Origin: Phlegmacium glaucopus
Taxonomy: Eukaryota; Basidiomycota; Agaricomycetes; Agaricales; Cortinariaceae
DNA: 64,000 bases
Assembly (NCBI GenBank): GCA_015039465.1
Contig: MU130262.1
Location: forward strand, 43,219-107,218
Direction: 5' to 3'
Part shown: positions 33,175-46,716 of the stretch, one piece after another
Numbering within the stretch: the first letter of the stretch is position 1
Layout of the letters: each line of letters opens with the position of its first letter
Translations under genes and position numbers: made by a program
The notes under the pieces: model-generated
The model's input: only the letters and a program-made list of their open reading frames with translations
Databases searched by the model: none
What the model was told of the DNA's origin: nothing

Positions 33175-33961
33175 AAGGCAAGGAGAGTTTTTTTTTTGAG
33201 GAGCCATTGATTGGCTTTATCGTAAACCATTTCTTTATTTACCTTAATCATTCGTTCCGTTCTTTTTTTTAAATTTTTATTTATGTAACAAAAGAGAAGC
33301 AATCATATTTTTATGATATGTATTTTCACAAGACTTTTTTTTTTATTTTTTTTACAAGTCTACATACATGACACTCCCAGTATTTCAAAAAAAAAAATGT
33401 AACATGGGCGACCGCTGCGGCGCTGTTAGACGGTATAGAAATGGAACTTCCCGAGTCACCCGACATTGAAAGGCGTCAATTTCAGTCCGTCAGACTGAAA
33501 CCCAAGGTAAAAAAAATCGCGTGGATAGGAATACGAGCAATGGGATATATTTGTACGGTTGAGCCCACGCAGCCCACGGCTTCCGATTCCGAATAACACG
33601 AACCTGAATGCCGAGATGTCTACTTCACGTTTTGAAATGGCATCGGATCTGTCGAACGTCGAACGTTGAAATTGAAAGTTGATCATCAATGATATGAATT
33701 CGACAGACGTCATTTACAAGAAGGTACCTGTCTAGATCTGATGTACGAAAACTCAAGATAAAAGTACAGAATAATGATAAGGGTGAAAACAACAAACATA
33801 GTATATTCATGGCCAACTATGTAGACTATATACTGTACGTATTGAGGTTTCTAAAAAAAACAAGTGATATACGTGTACGTATTACAAAACTAAAATAAGT
33901 GAGAGGAAATTTAGGGGGCTAACAAGTGAAAAGAAAAGAAATTATATCTGTAGAAACGAAA

Positions 33962-35965
33962 TCAAACCTCGATCTTCTCCGAACGTGCATCATCAACACT
34001 GCTAGCTGTAACTTCAATTTCTTTTTCCGTCGCATCTTTTTCAGCTCTCCCTTGCTGATGTTGTTGCTGTTCGTGGTGATTGTGGTGGTGCTCCGGCTCC
34101 CTCCCCCCACCCACAGTGCCAATTGGATCCAAGGTATGCCCAATCTCTTGCTCCAAACCAACATAATCGTAGGCAAACTCTCCCATCTCTGCGTCATCTA
34201 TACCCAAAATCTCAGCTTCTTCACTTGCCCGTAAAGATAAACCAGGGATGTAATGCATTATCCAAACAATGATGGTCTATTTTCGAAAAAGGAGACGAGT
34301 TTGTCAGAGAAGACAAGAGACAAGAGACAAGACAGATGCCAGCATATATGCTGCGGAAGAAAGGACTCACAGTCATAACAAATGAATAACTCATGCCAGC
34401 AGTTGAATCAGCCAATTGATACGCCAATTGGATGTAATGATGGTCTAACCATCCTCCCGGGATATTGGTAATGCCATCGAAACCTGCCACACTCGATTGG
34501 GCAAATATGCCTGTCAGGAGGTTACCAACGACTCCACCGATAGCATGTGTGGCGAATATCTGTGAGAAGAGGGAAGGTTTGGTTAGTCCCAAGGGGAATA
34601 GAAGAAGAACGGCATTAATTACATCAAGAGCATCATCATAACCGAGTAAAAACTTGAGTTGAGTGGCGAAATTACATATGGTGCCACCCAAAACACCGAA
34701 TAACACAGCCGCGGCTACAGCGAGTTGATTTGTAAATGAATAGTTGGACGTGAGTGGTATTGATACAACTTACGAGTACCAACGAAACCAGACGCTGGGG
34801 TGATGGCAACTAAACCTGAAATAGCGCCAGAACAGAAACCGACTGCACTCCATTTTCGCTCTATGCGGTAATCCTAGTACCACATCGTTCAATTTACAGA
34901 AGGATTCAGAGAGGCATAAAGACTTACCCAAAGCATCCAAGTCAAACCCCCAACGGAAGCTGCCATGTTTGTGACAATGCAAGCCTGGACAGCTCTCAAG
35001 TTGGCCGAAAGAGCTGAACCTCCATTGAACCCAAACCATCCAAACCAAAGCAACACAGTACCAAGAATGACATAACTTGTATTCTGAGGTTTATAAGCCA
35101 GTCTGTCTGTACCATATCCACGTCGTTTGCCTAGATAAATCGAAATGGCCAAGGCGGCGGTACCGGAACTGATGTGTACAGGGGTGCCACCTGCAAAGTC
35201 GAGACCGCCGAGGACGAATGACCAGCCTGAGGGGTTCCAAGTCCAGCAGGCAATGGGGTCATAGACGAGAGTGCTCCAGACGAAGATGAACACGAGTAAG
35301 GGACCGAGACGGCCACGTTCTGCGATGGCACCAACGGCGAGGGCAGGGCTTTGTTTGATTTAGACCAAAGTCTCAACTTTGGAGGGAAAGAAAGACATAC
35401 GTGATGGCTGCGAACATTAATTGATATACACAGAATAAGATAGCTGGAATTCTTGAACTCCCAACCGAGGGTTGGTCAAGGACTCCTTTGAGCCCGAAAT
35501 ACTCTGTGTGAAGTTAGTAATTTTTAGCATTGAAAAGAAGCGGATCAGGCAAAAAAGGCTCACTGAGATTGCCAATGTAACGACCACCCGTGTCGCTAAA
35601 TGCTAATGAGTAACCCCAGAAGAACCACTAGTAGTTGGTTGATTAAGGGTTCATAGAACGAAGTTGTAAAGAACATACCTGGAAACTAACAACAGCGACC
35701 GAGGCCATAGAAGTATAGATCATGGATAATGCATTCTTTCGCCTGAGGAGACCAGAATAGAAGAAGCCAACCCCAGGAATCATAACCCATACAAGAGCCA
35801 TGGCACAGATGACGAATGATATGTCACCCAGGTTGTACAAGATAGGGGTGCCATCCGGGGCGTAGGCCACGAGGTCCCCAGCTGGACATGATTGAAATGA
35901 GAACTAGGCGTCATGGATACTAGAAATATGGCTGACTCACACGTATCGTAGGTGACGTTTACCAT
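33962..35965 (-). CDS. Ammonium transporter (AMT/MEP family)
   Basis: Imports ammonium across the plasma membrane; some MEP members also act as sensors for filamentous growth. Nine exons: 35965-35941, 35881-35679, 35627-35564, 35503-35401, 35348-34928, 34873-34774, 34714-34623, 34559-34371 and 34276-33962. They total 1512 nt (503 residues) and all phases close. Landmarks: PGVGFFYSGLLRRKNALSMI, QWFFWGYSLAFSDTGG, the signature DFAGGTPVHISSGTAALAIS with the first pore His, LLWFGWFGFNGGSA, and ATHAIGGVVGNLLTGIFA with the second pore His. The cytoplasmic tail of about 90 residues contains a His/Gln-rich run (HHHNHHEQQQHQQG) and the conserved LGIDDAEMGEFAYDY. Complete and undamaged. Confidence 0.96.
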
Positions 35966-36035
35966 GGGTCAGTTGAAGAGGGGTTATTCTGGAGGGGGAG
36001 GAAGGGAGGCGAGATAGGCAAAAGAGGGTTAGTGT

Positions 36036-36345
36036 CGACTTATATATTGACTGGTTCTTTGGCGCATTCCACTTGTCCAACGGGTAAAAACTGACTCGGA
36101 GTTTGAAATCTCATATTTTTATTCTGAAAATCGTTTACATAAATGATGAATCGATGACTTTTGTCAGGCAAAGAAAATGGATTGAATTCTCGCGATCGAG
36201 TTACTTGGTATCGTCCAATCAACGTCTAGTTTCACCTATATCTTGAACTTTTTACTCCATATGTCTTGCCAAGATTTGCCTCCGTTGCCCGCAGCGGCCT
36301 TTATAATCCTACGGCAACGCGGCTCGGCGGATATCTTATCTACAG
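36036..36345 (-). promoter_or_regulatory. Possible promoter of the ammonium transporter
   Basis: Upstream of the minus-strand start at 35965 lie a TATATA at 36041-36046 and a GATAAG (plus-strand CTTATC at 36335-36340). GATA factors switch on ammonium transporter genes under nitrogen limitation in fungi. A six-base motif can occur by chance, so this is only suggestive. Bases 36350-40180 otherwise hold no gene I can support. Confidence 0.3.
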
Positions 36346-39300
36346 GAGACACCCGTCTTTCGCCTTGCACTTGCAAAATACAGCAGGTGCAATCTACATT
36401 CAACACTAGAAAGAAGAAGTAACATTTAAATTCAATTCGAAATCGTCTCGATGATAACTTTTCACTTTTCACCCCGCCTTGGCACGACAAAAACATTGTA
36501 GATCTTCAAAACCAGGTACGCAGAACTCAAATCAAATTGCTGCATCTAGAAACAGGAAACGATATGGATTTCGCTCAAACACAATCCTCCATCGCAGCTA
36601 TTCGGCCGGGGCAATATCAGGCATTTACCTCCCACGTTCAACGCGAGTCGTCCTACAAATGGATGTCTTATCTCTGCCGTTCTGGACCCAGCGGACCGGT
36701 CCTCAAGAACAACATCGTTCCTTATTGATGAGGACCTTAACAGACCTTAACATGGCGGGTTTGCGTTGACATTTCTGCTCCATTAAGATTTCGCCTAATC
36801 TCCTTGGAGCTTCGAAACGTCTCTTTTGGTCCAACTTGAATCTAACTTGATAAGAATCTCTTAGTCGTTATTCGTGTAAAGACTCAAGCTATTACACTCA
36901 GAACAACTTCTCCACTGATTTTCTTATACCAAGACCATGCTTTGCCCAAAACCGTTCAGGAGTGAGCGCTGAGCGCTTATTTGTTGCCACACCCTTTCAA
37001 TTTTCACTGGCAGACGGTTCCGCAGACCCTGTGATGCGACTGAATCCCGCTTCATTGCTATATAATTCTATTCCAACTTGAAATATGAGATCAGGGACAA
37101 CCTTCTCCCTTTTCTTATAATATTGGAAGACTTTCCGTAAAGCTTTCAATATCGAAGGCTTCGGAGTTTAAATGTCAAGTTTAAGTATTCCAATGGTTCT
37201 GTCATCTGTCAGTCATCTTTATATCGTGGAGAACTACATGTGATATTTGTCTCCAAAAAACACGACACAAGAAACGAGATCAATTGTTGGAGTTGGTTGT
37301 ACCCGTGTTCCTGAAAGATGTTCCGCCGTTTTATCACATTTGGTGGTTGCAGCATCGTCAATCTGTAACACCAGAACAGTGATGGATGGAACAGTGATGG
37401 ACGGTATGTATCGAGTTTCCTTCAGATTCATTGATGTCTTCTTTGAATTGAGCCATGGAAGTTAGAAAGGTGTCTTTCAATGTCAACACCTTCGCGTCTC
37501 GCAACTTGGCATATTCGCAATGCGCACGTCATCTTTCAGTAGTTATCCCCTGTGGGCGGTCCTTGACATAAAGCTACCGAACGAGTAGTAGGCTCCCCCA
37601 AACCTCCTTTCCATGGTTGATCAATGACCAACCCTACTAGAATGCAGCATCCGTCTCAACCAAGGAGCCGCCAGCCTTTCGATCATTGAATGATGCAAAA
37701 CTCTGAGTCTAAGTGTCTAAATCCTGTCGGGATCAGTAGGAGTCAGACCCTTTTGTTTGCGGGGATATTTTATTCCCTGGATCAAATGCTTACGGAACGC
37801 TACGGAACGTCATCAATGAGTGGCATATCAAATTGAATTTTTTTTTTGATGAGCACTGGTGAGCACTGCCCCTTCTGGGGTGAGCCTGGGCAAAACCAGG
37901 CAAAACCACAAGTCCCTGCAGGTACCCCTGATAAGCAGTTTAACCGCAAAAGCTTACCCCTAATTATGCAAGTCAATTGCAAACGACTGCCTTACGATAG
38001 TTTTTGGTGGCGTAGACAGAGATAAGAAAACTGAACAGACGCTGATCATCAGTTCCACATGGGTGGCTGTCGGCTCAATCACTCTACATCAAGATTCAAA
38101 AGGCTGAGGCTGTGGCAAGAACTTCAGCTTTTTGATTAATGGCAGATGGAATGATGTGAAGGTGAACTTTGATTTTTACCACTTTTCAAAATGATTGTTG
38201 ACCTCATCGTTTACGGCTACCTGCCACGCTTTGCTGCCCCCCTTTAACTTAGAGGAGTACATGAAACTTGCTTCCAAAAAAGTACTAGTATAACAGCTGT
38301 TGTGCCTTTCATGAGCGTTCGTGAGTTGAAGTACCTTGACGTTCGAACCAGCAAGTAACGACCTCATTATAACGCCTCAATTGCTATTACCTACTTACTG
38401 TAGTACTACTGTAATCGCTCGAATTCGAGCAACAACTGGGTAGCGGCCCGTGATACCTAAAGACAAGTCATTCCATATAGCAAGCGATGTCACTTTTAAC
38501 ATGCTCTGAACGAAAATAATCGAAACCCAGATCATCATTCCTCCGACTTCGAGGGGTCGAGAAAGTCATTGATGACTTGCAGGCTGAAAATCATATTTAT
38601 CTTGTATGGCGTCAAGGTTGGAAGCCTTGGTAGATTTCAGTAGAATCAGTTATATAGCACAAAAACTTCACTGTTCAGCGCTGTGAGAACTTGACCTGAT
38701 CCGAAAAACCCCTCGTTGTGACGTGACATTTTGGCGCCGGGAGCGAAACATGTTCTCAGGCTGTTAGGCTGATCCGTCATGCTCGGGAGTGGCCTTCCTT
38801 GCTTGAGTACTTTCTTAAATCCCTGATGGGCACCAGCGCCAATTATCTTAAACAGGCATGCTTTTAAACGCTTAAATACCAATTAAATAGATGACTTTGG
38901 CATGAACATAATGTGTCCTTGGTCCGGAAATTAAATATAGAGATCTTGGGAGTAAAAAAAGTTCGTTTTTTCCATCTATGTATCGCGCCTGTAAAAAATT
39001 CTCATGTCGCGTGTTAAAGATAGAACCACTGTTAGAGGGTGGATTAAACTACATAGATATCAGCGTCAGCGTTTATCGAAGACTTAGATTTTGGAAGGGA
39101 GATCTGGGATACATTCCGAAGCTATAATCTGAAGTCGAGGTCTCGTGAGGTTACGGGAGTTAACGAATCTATAGTAGTGATTATGGTATGATTCAACCAC
39201 TGAATATGTGCACAAACATCACATATCGCCGCTGAAGGAGAGTGATACGATTTGGACCGCACTCTTGCCAATACCGAGAGAAATGAAACCTAAATGTCCA

Positions 39301-40184
39301 TCTCCTGGGGGAAGGTCGGATCAATGGCAATGGGAGCTGTATCGGTGTTGCGTTAAAACTTAGGGTTAAATTTAGCAAGTAGCTGAGATTGTTTCCTTTT
39401 CCGTTATCTAGGGCCGTGTTATCTAGTTCGCTAATTTTAGGGGGGCTTGGTTGAGTTGAGTTTAGCCAGAAACTACATGCGCAATACTGCGCTTGGGTTG
39501 CATTCCAGGTGATTCCACCGTATGCGCTCGTTCAACCAGTGGACGACGATCAATCTGAGATGTTCCAATGCCAAAAAATGGGTTGAAAGCAGCAAGGTTT
39601 AGGCTGAGTTGTAACTTGTGTAATGCCGAAAGCGCAAAATTGTTAGCGATTGTGTTCAGTTTCCATTCTTCCCCTGAGAATACAGTTTTCTTATCTTATC
39701 TTATCTTTTGATTCCTTTATCTATGGCCGCTATCTCCATTCCATTTATTTATCACATGCATGAAGCATTTATTACATTAGCCTACTTTCTGGAATGGCGG
39801 AATCATTCTGCGTGCGAGCTGCGGGTATAGCAAGCGTTTGTGATGGGTGGTATTTTTCAGTTGGGCAGACGCACATTTAAGCCATTTAGAGTCCAACGAC
39901 TTAACGTTTACAGCTGGTCGAACATGATGAAAAGAACTTCCTGGCTAAAAATAGCCCTGGGTCCACTTGTTTTTTGGGGGGGGTTCGGCCGGACCTACCC
40001 TATGCTCGGCATCTCCGTTGCACCTTCGTTACTTCTTTCATATGGTTATTTTGATATCCTCCTTGCCCAATCCTGGCCATTCAGACGGCAGTATTACTCG
40101 ACTTGGACCATTCTTTGGATAGCCGGTCCAATTCCCTTCACAATTCCTTGGACCTTACGAAGGAATTCATCACCTCTCGTCACC

Positions 40185-42660
40185 GGTGTTACTTTCGTTA
40201 CAAACGACGCTCAGCGAGGTTGACTCTTCTCTTGGTCTTCAAAAAATCAAGGCGCAAAATCCCGCTCTAAAACGTCCCAAGGCAGGGGGAGCGAGATATT
40301 GCGATTTGGAACAGCCCTCGGCGAACATGACAGCTTGCGTTCTAGCTTACTTGCATTACATAACATTTTATCAGTCAAGAACGACCGTTGGAATTCATTT
40401 GAAATGGAGTTCCACCCATAACTTCAATTTTCCACATTCTACAGCAAGGTCTCGTTGCTAGATGGCAGCCGAGCGTTCCCCTCTTCTTCAGAACGGAGAA
40501 GAGCATGGCGGTCAAACAGATTACTTGGCAACCGCAAATGAGGCTGAGCAAGTCGCAGTTAATGGAGTCACGGACGCTGAGCAGCAGACTGTCATGGCTC
40601 CGGAGAATTCACTTATGACGCTGGTGAGATTGGGCAATTTTTGTGGATATATTCGACTTCCCAGATTGTTCTGGAAAAGGTGATACCAATGGCGATGGGA
40701 GTGCAATGGACCAAACGATTATCGTGGCTTGTGTGTAATCTGCCCTTCAAATGGTGATGTTGAAGTTGAAAGCCAAAATTGTTTCTTGACTGCTATTGGA
40801 AGCGAATTAAATGAACTCCATAATACCAGTTGGATTGCGACGTCGCATTTATTAACGACTACCAGCGTTCAGGGAAGCCTTTTACAATCCTTTAGTTGAT
40901 CTGGAAAGCTCAAGACATTCACGCAGGCCGCTCTACGGAAAACTAAGTGATATCTTTGGTCGCAAAACGTGTTTGCTTTTTGCATATACCGTATTTACTG
41001 TGGGTTGCCTGCTCTGCGGTCTTTCTCGAAACATGGCGGAACTAGTCGCTAGCAGGGCTTTATCTGGTATTGGGGGCAGTGGCATGCAAACTTCACTTCA
41101 TGCCATCTTATTTCTGAACTTATATCACACCTCCGTTTTACAGACCTGTCAATATCATCATGTCAGATGTTGTCCCACTGCGAAGCAGGGGCACATGGCA
41201 AGGTTTGAAAGTTCCTCTAGAATTATAAACACGCAGGCTGACAATGGATAAATAGGTATCCTCAACATCGTCTTCGCCACCGGGAGTACGGTTGGAGCTT
41301 CTTTAGGTGGCTATTTTGCTGATACTATCGGCTGGCGTTGGTTCGTCATTGAACAGCCTACATATCTCAATGTCCTTGCTCTTTCCTAGGGCCTTTCTCT
41401 TGCAGGTACCCGTTACGATCGCTGTGATAGTTTCGGTTACTCTAGCATTACATCTTCCAAAAGTTGAAGCCTCAGATCTTACGGCCAAGCTCAAGCGCGT
41501 GGATTGGGCTGGAGCCGTATCTCTCATTTTAACGCTCTTCCTCTTGTTCGCTTTAGGCAGAGGTGGAAACGTCTCATGGAACGATCGTCTCACCGTTTAT
41601 TCGCTTGCTGCTTTACCAATCTGTTTCATAGCCTTCGCCTCTATTGAGATGAAATTCGCTAGGGAACCTTTCGCACCCAAACGGATTATCGTAAATAGAA
41701 CCTTGATCGCCAGTTATTTGGTCAATTTATTTGGGATGGCCTCAGGTTTTACCTTTGTATTCTATCTTTCCCTCTATCTATAAGCGGTGCTCGGACGAAC
41801 CGCTTCTCAAGCTGGCCTATGGCTATTAATCGGCGTTTTCACTGGTTTATTAGGCTCTCTCGGTAGTGGCTTGATGATGCAAGCGACTGGAAAATATTAC
41901 CGGTTGACTGTCATCTCATATTTTTCGCTACCTCTGGGTACCGTCATTGTGAGTCTGTCTACAGGCATCATCGTCTCGTCGACCAGTGGTATGGTAACAG
42001 ACAAGTATTTACTCTCTTAAACTTGATAGGCATTATGTTATCTAGCCTGGGCAATTGTGAGCACATCCTGTACTTTCGCTTCTTAACGTGTTCCTCACTG
42101 CATTTAGCGAGTGGGATCACAAGTAGCCTTATATCTCTCATCGCAAACGCAGGCCAAGAAGACCAAGCCATTGCAACCGCTGGTAGTGTCTTTTTCCCCC
42201 TCATGCCATCCTGATGTTCGATCTGACTGAAATCACGCAGTGTCATACCTTTTCCGCTCTCTCGGTTCTGTCATTGGATTATCGGTCGGGAGCACACTCG
42301 TACAAGGTACCCTGCGGTCTACGCTTCACAGAAAGCTCTCTGGTGCTGATGTTGAAGAGGTACATACGTGTCGATCCATGATTTATAACAATAACATATG
42401 ATTACTAGATAATCCGAAAGGTTCGAGAGTCCTTGACTTATATCGAAAAGCTCGACCCACCTACTCAAGCTGCTGTACGGGGCTCCCAAGAAGCTATCCA
42501 TGTTACATTCTGGTTCTCCGCAACGATGGCGCTATTTAGTCTCATATCCTCTCGATTCATTAAGGAAATGGCCCTTGCGAATAGAAAGTGATATTAATAA
42601 AAGTTGATATACCATGATGCTATTGCTGTGTAGTAGATACCCACAAAACAAGCCACAACA
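40185..42660. repeat. Inverted duplication containing the MFS transporter, copy 2 (decayed)
   Basis: The opposite-orientation copy of 25500-28075, including the 5' flank and the whole gene with scattered deletions and substitutions. Confidence 0.85.
40462..42591 (+). pseudogene. MFS transporter pseudogene, paralog of 25551-27737
   Basis: The start (MAAERSPLLQNGEEHGGQTD) and much of the body match the intact copy. It is dead for at least four reasons. A 10-base deletion in helix 1 near 40700 removes most of GIFLCAM and shifts the frame. The acceptor before exon 3 (about 40791) is deleted. The donor after exon 3 is changed (CAGGGAAG instead of CAGTAAGT). A CAA-to-TAA change puts a stop after FYLSLYL, near 41781. 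The GC donor of the long exon's 3' intron has become ACAAGT. Remaining homology runs to the same C-terminal end. Confidence 0.9.
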
Positions 42661-42834
42661 CCAAACGTCAATTACATAAAATGCCCTGCCGTTGCCGATG
42701 GACTCCAAGTGGGTTCTGTTAGGCCTCGGCAACTGACTCTTCAATGCGCCGCCGAGCGTCGTCACCATCCCGAAACAGTTATTTTAAAAGAGCGATGAAA
42801 TATTGACCAGCAATATTACCTGCGATAAATTCCA

Positions 42835-43823
42835 ATGCCTGCTCTCTCCTTAGTTCGCGCTTCCAATGCCACTTTCCACTCGTCGTACTCCCCGGTCGCT
42901 GTTTTCGTAGGGGGAACCTCTGGAATTGGCCAAGCAATGGTTGAACGCTTCGCTCGTCTCACCAAGGGGAACAGCAATATCATAATCGTAGGCCGAAACC
43001 GTACGGCTGCAGAAACCATATTCGCCTCTCTTCCCCCTGCGCCCTCTCCTGGCACATATGCACGTGAATTCATCCAATGTGACGCAACGCTTATGTCCAA
43101 CGTCCACACTGCCTCTCAAGAAATCCTGAGCCGTTATACGAAGATCAACTACCTCATTCTCTCACCTGGTATCTTAACCTTGAAAGGGAGAGAGGAAACT
43201 TCAGAAGGGATTGACAAGAAACTGGCATTACATTACTATGCTCGGTGGAAGTTCATTCATGATTTGCTACCCTCTTTGGAACGAGCTAAGGAAGCAGGCG
43301 AAGAAGCTAAAGCCATGAGTGTATTAGCAGCAGGTAAAGGTGGGGAGATAGATATGGAGGATCTAGGGTTGAAAAAAACCTTTTCGTTGTCAAAGGCAGG
43401 CTTGACCGCACCGACATACAATGATCTCATGCTCAAGGTAATTATTTCCCTCCTCCCTAGCATGATTATGTTACTCATCAACACACCTTGACACAGATGT
43501 ATGCATCCCTCCATCCCAAGCTTTCTTTCGTTCACGCCTTCCCCGGGCTCGTACGCACCCCTATTCTCTCATCCTCGTCTTCCGCTCTTCTCTCCCTCAC
43601 TTCGTCTCTCGTCATGGGTTTGGTGTATCCGTTTTCCTACTCTGTTGAGGACTGTGGAGAGAACATGTGGTATGCCTTGCTGGGAGCCAAGGACGGTTTC
43701 ACAAGGACAGATCAGAAAGGAGATGATATAGGGATGAAACGGTACTTTGGTAATGAAGTTCAAATAAAGAAACTCTGGGAACATACCAAAGAGACGACGG
43801 GAGTCAAGGACGACGCAGATTGA
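42835..43823 (+). CDS. Short-chain dehydrogenase/reductase (SDR)
   Basis: Two exons, 42835-43437 and 43497-43823, giving 930 nt (309 residues) with the phase closed. NAD(P)-dependent oxidoreductase with a Rossmann fold. Landmarks: VFVGGTSGIGQAM (the Gly-rich cofactor loop), IIIVGRNRTAAE with an Arg in the position that favours NADP, NYLILSPGILT in place of the NAG motif, and HYYARWKFIHDLLP, which contains the catalytic YxxxK. The C-terminal half has FVHAFPGLVRTPILSS and a hydrophobic stretch SLVMGLVYPFSYSV. It belongs to the fungal group of 'NAD(P)-binding' SDRs with unknown substrates. Bases 43830-46700 downstream hold no gene I can support. Confidence 0.9.
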
Positions 43824-45675
43824 AAATTTCATCTTCTTTAATGTATTTCGAACGTAATATCCAGTCAAACTTGAATATTTGAATCTACAAAGGGGCTCAT
43901 CGGCGCTGCACAGCCGCGTATTGTGACCAAAGCCTTAGCCGGCAAATGCCGCCTTATTGCACTCGGGGTCCTGGCACTACACCTTACTAGGATCCTCTTC
44001 GTCTATGCTGACTCTTGGTATGTTGGATGAAGTTTGACTTGTAGAGGTGATGTTGTTCTTTATGCACCGGGAATGCGTTATTACAATTCACAAACAGCAA
44101 GAAAAGGAACTCATATCCACCGCGTGCCTCTGGCGCGATAGCCCTCACTGACACATGAGGTGAGCGTAAATTCCCGCCGGAGTTCAAACGTTCATCGCCA
44201 GAATTGACGCTTGAGTTTCCAACTTAAGTCTCTTTTTCCCGCATTGACAGTTCCAAAACGAGGCAAAAATGATACGTGAACGTTTTCACGGCGTGACCCT
44301 CCAGACCCAGGTGAACAGACGGCTGTACATCCACTTGCCGTCTGCCCTATTATTCACCAGCTGTCCCCCTCAGTTCCACATAAGGCCCGACAATGGTCAG
44401 CGCAGAGTCATTCGGCGTGGGCCACCTCTATCCTTAAAGATAGAAGCTGGCGCATCCAACTTCCACCACTGTTGTATTTGGGTCAAGCCAGGGCCAGGCC
44501 GGAAACATTACATTACGGTATATTTTGACGGCAAGTTGACGCGTCCGCGTCAATTTCCACTTGATGTGAAATGAAGAACCACTGGGAGTCAGCAGGTTCT
44601 GGCGCCGCGATTTCAACTCAGTTCAAAACTGAAACTGCGTATTGGAAGGATCTCGTAGAAGGATCTAGTGAATAGTAGAGAAAGAGACAGCCTCAGACGG
44701 TGCTCCACCCACTGCACAGAACATAACTCTGACGACGAGCTCCAACCACGTCCAGCCTAACTCAATGCTGTCGGTCACACATAGTAACTGCGGACATTCA
44801 GCAGCGAGGGGGTCGGAGTGGGTCTGATCAATCGGCTAAGCTTTGGTGCGGGCACAGACTTTGCAGCCGTGAGCTAAACATACGACTCAGCATAACAGTG
44901 TTACATAAATGGACAGCAGGGCGTGGGATTCAGCCGTACATGTTACGGTGGGTGAGAATGAGCGGACGGCTACGGGTCTTACCCGAGGGTTACCCGGGTT
45001 ATTAATTTATTCGGTGGTCCAGGCTCGTCATAATCAGGCACATTGGACGGATTAGATAATCCTGACTCTATTATCGTAACTACTATGGCGCACCAGACTC
45101 ACCGCTACTTTTGGACAGCGGACAAATTGGCCACGGAATTTTTTTGGAATTTAGATATCCAATTTCAGGCAAACTGATGGTCAAAATGCACATGTAAATA
45201 CCTTGAAAAACCAATTAGAGCTATGTAGCACAAAGTATTAGGGTTTTTAGTGGACTATTTCTATGTTCCCTCCGTAATGCCAAAGTGCAAAAACCACTCA
45301 ATACCGAATCCGGCACTGACAATACTTCCAATTCAGACTCGGATATTGAAGTGACGGTGTGGACAGGTGTGAATAGCAGTTCAGCTTGGGGAGATACACG
45401 TCTCACCAACAAGCGCTCACAACTGATTAGCTACTATTATCTTACCTTATCTTGTCCATATATGTACATACCTTCCATATATATCGATATTATATAAGCC
45501 GGCAAATCGGTAGTAATGCAATATTTTATCTCCATCAGTTTTGAAGCAAATAAAAATCTGTGTGATAGTTTTGATCAGCTGGTCAAAAGAAACATTTATA
45601 TCAGACAGATAAGAAAAAGGAGGATTTTTTGGGCCTGCAAATTTCATTGTCCAAAAGTAGTGGTGAGTCTGGTGA

Positions 45676-46063
45676 CTAGGTCTGGTGCACCATAAGACGC
45701 ATGGACTGGAGACGTACCAGCCTATCTACGAATCTAGGAACGTTGGTGGGCTGTGCTCTTTGTTCTCCAGTTGGAGTAAATGTGCGAGTCTTTGTAGGAA
45801 CGGGGATAGGGCTTGTTGATGCCGAATATTTCGTTAGCATATGTTCCGTAACTTCCGTTTGGAGAGTGTAATAGGAAGGACTGCCAATGTAGGTATGTCC
45901 TTTCCTGCATTGGGTTAAGGCTCGGCCGTACAGCTCCCGTTTTCCATCTGGCTTTCGGAAGTGAGGTGTGGAGTTGTAAGGAGGGGGGTAAATTGTAATC
46001 CTGACACTTTTGAAATCCGCGAATCGTGGTACCGGCATACGGGGGATCAGTATAAAAAGGCAA
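45676..46063 (-). other. Possible small gene, unrecognised
   Basis: Two overlapping minus-strand frames are open here (about 110-120 codons). One reads ADFKSVRITIYPPPYNSTPH...TYIGSPSYYTLQTEVTEHML. A TATAAA-like sequence lies at 46051-46056 on the plus strand only. I do not recognise the product and cannot decide between frames. It may be non-coding. Confidence 0.2.
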
Positions 46064-46625
46064 AATCAGAGGTCAAGCGAAATTATTATTAGGCCGGGAG
46101 ACAGACCAAAATAAATCTGATTCTCACTACGCTGGAAAGGCCTGTCGAGGAGAGTTCAGTCAGCAGCATTGTCTCCAGGAAACGGCCTTGAAAGCGAGTC
46201 ATGCATCCCGTGTGCTTGATATTGTGGCGTAAAAGATGAGCCTCTGAGGGCGATTTTTGGCGGTACTCACACTCTTAGAATAAATTTTCGTAGATTTTCC
46301 TCCGCCTTTCTACCGACCATGAGCATTGTGTTTTCTTCTCTCGCTCTATATAGCAGTCGGCTAGGTTGGAATAATGCCCCCTCACAAATCGGGGTTGTAC
46401 ACGAATATATCAGGTGAGCGAATTTACATTTAACAGTGTAAGCAATAAGGCCATCTTGGGAATCTGGAACTCATATCGGCTCAGACTTATATTCTCTTTA
46501 CCGAGATGAGAGGAAGGGGATTGGAAGAAATTTCTCACTATGATATAGTTAGTCATTGAAGACCCCTGTATTCCTATGCTAACTCTGGTTAACTACATCA
46601 TGATCCTCCAGTGGACCACCTGAAC

Positions 46626-46633
46626 TATAAAAG
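46626..46633 (+). promoter_or_regulatory. TATA box of the cupin gene
   Basis: TATAAAAG lies 84 bp upstream of the ATG at 46717, a usual distance for a fungal core promoter. Confidence 0.55.
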
Positions 46634-46716
46634 CCGAACGTTGTCTCCTTCTGCAGCTTCCCACACCGCCCCTACATAAACCTCTTCAGTGTTTTTGTAA
46701 GCCTTCAGCATTCCGA

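Noticed and set aside
42850..43119. Antisense ORFs over the SDR gene
   Set aside because: Shadows of a gene whose exons, phases and motifs are clear.
44269..44574. Plus-strand ORF of 101 codons
   Set aside because: No motif; the reverse strand is equally open.
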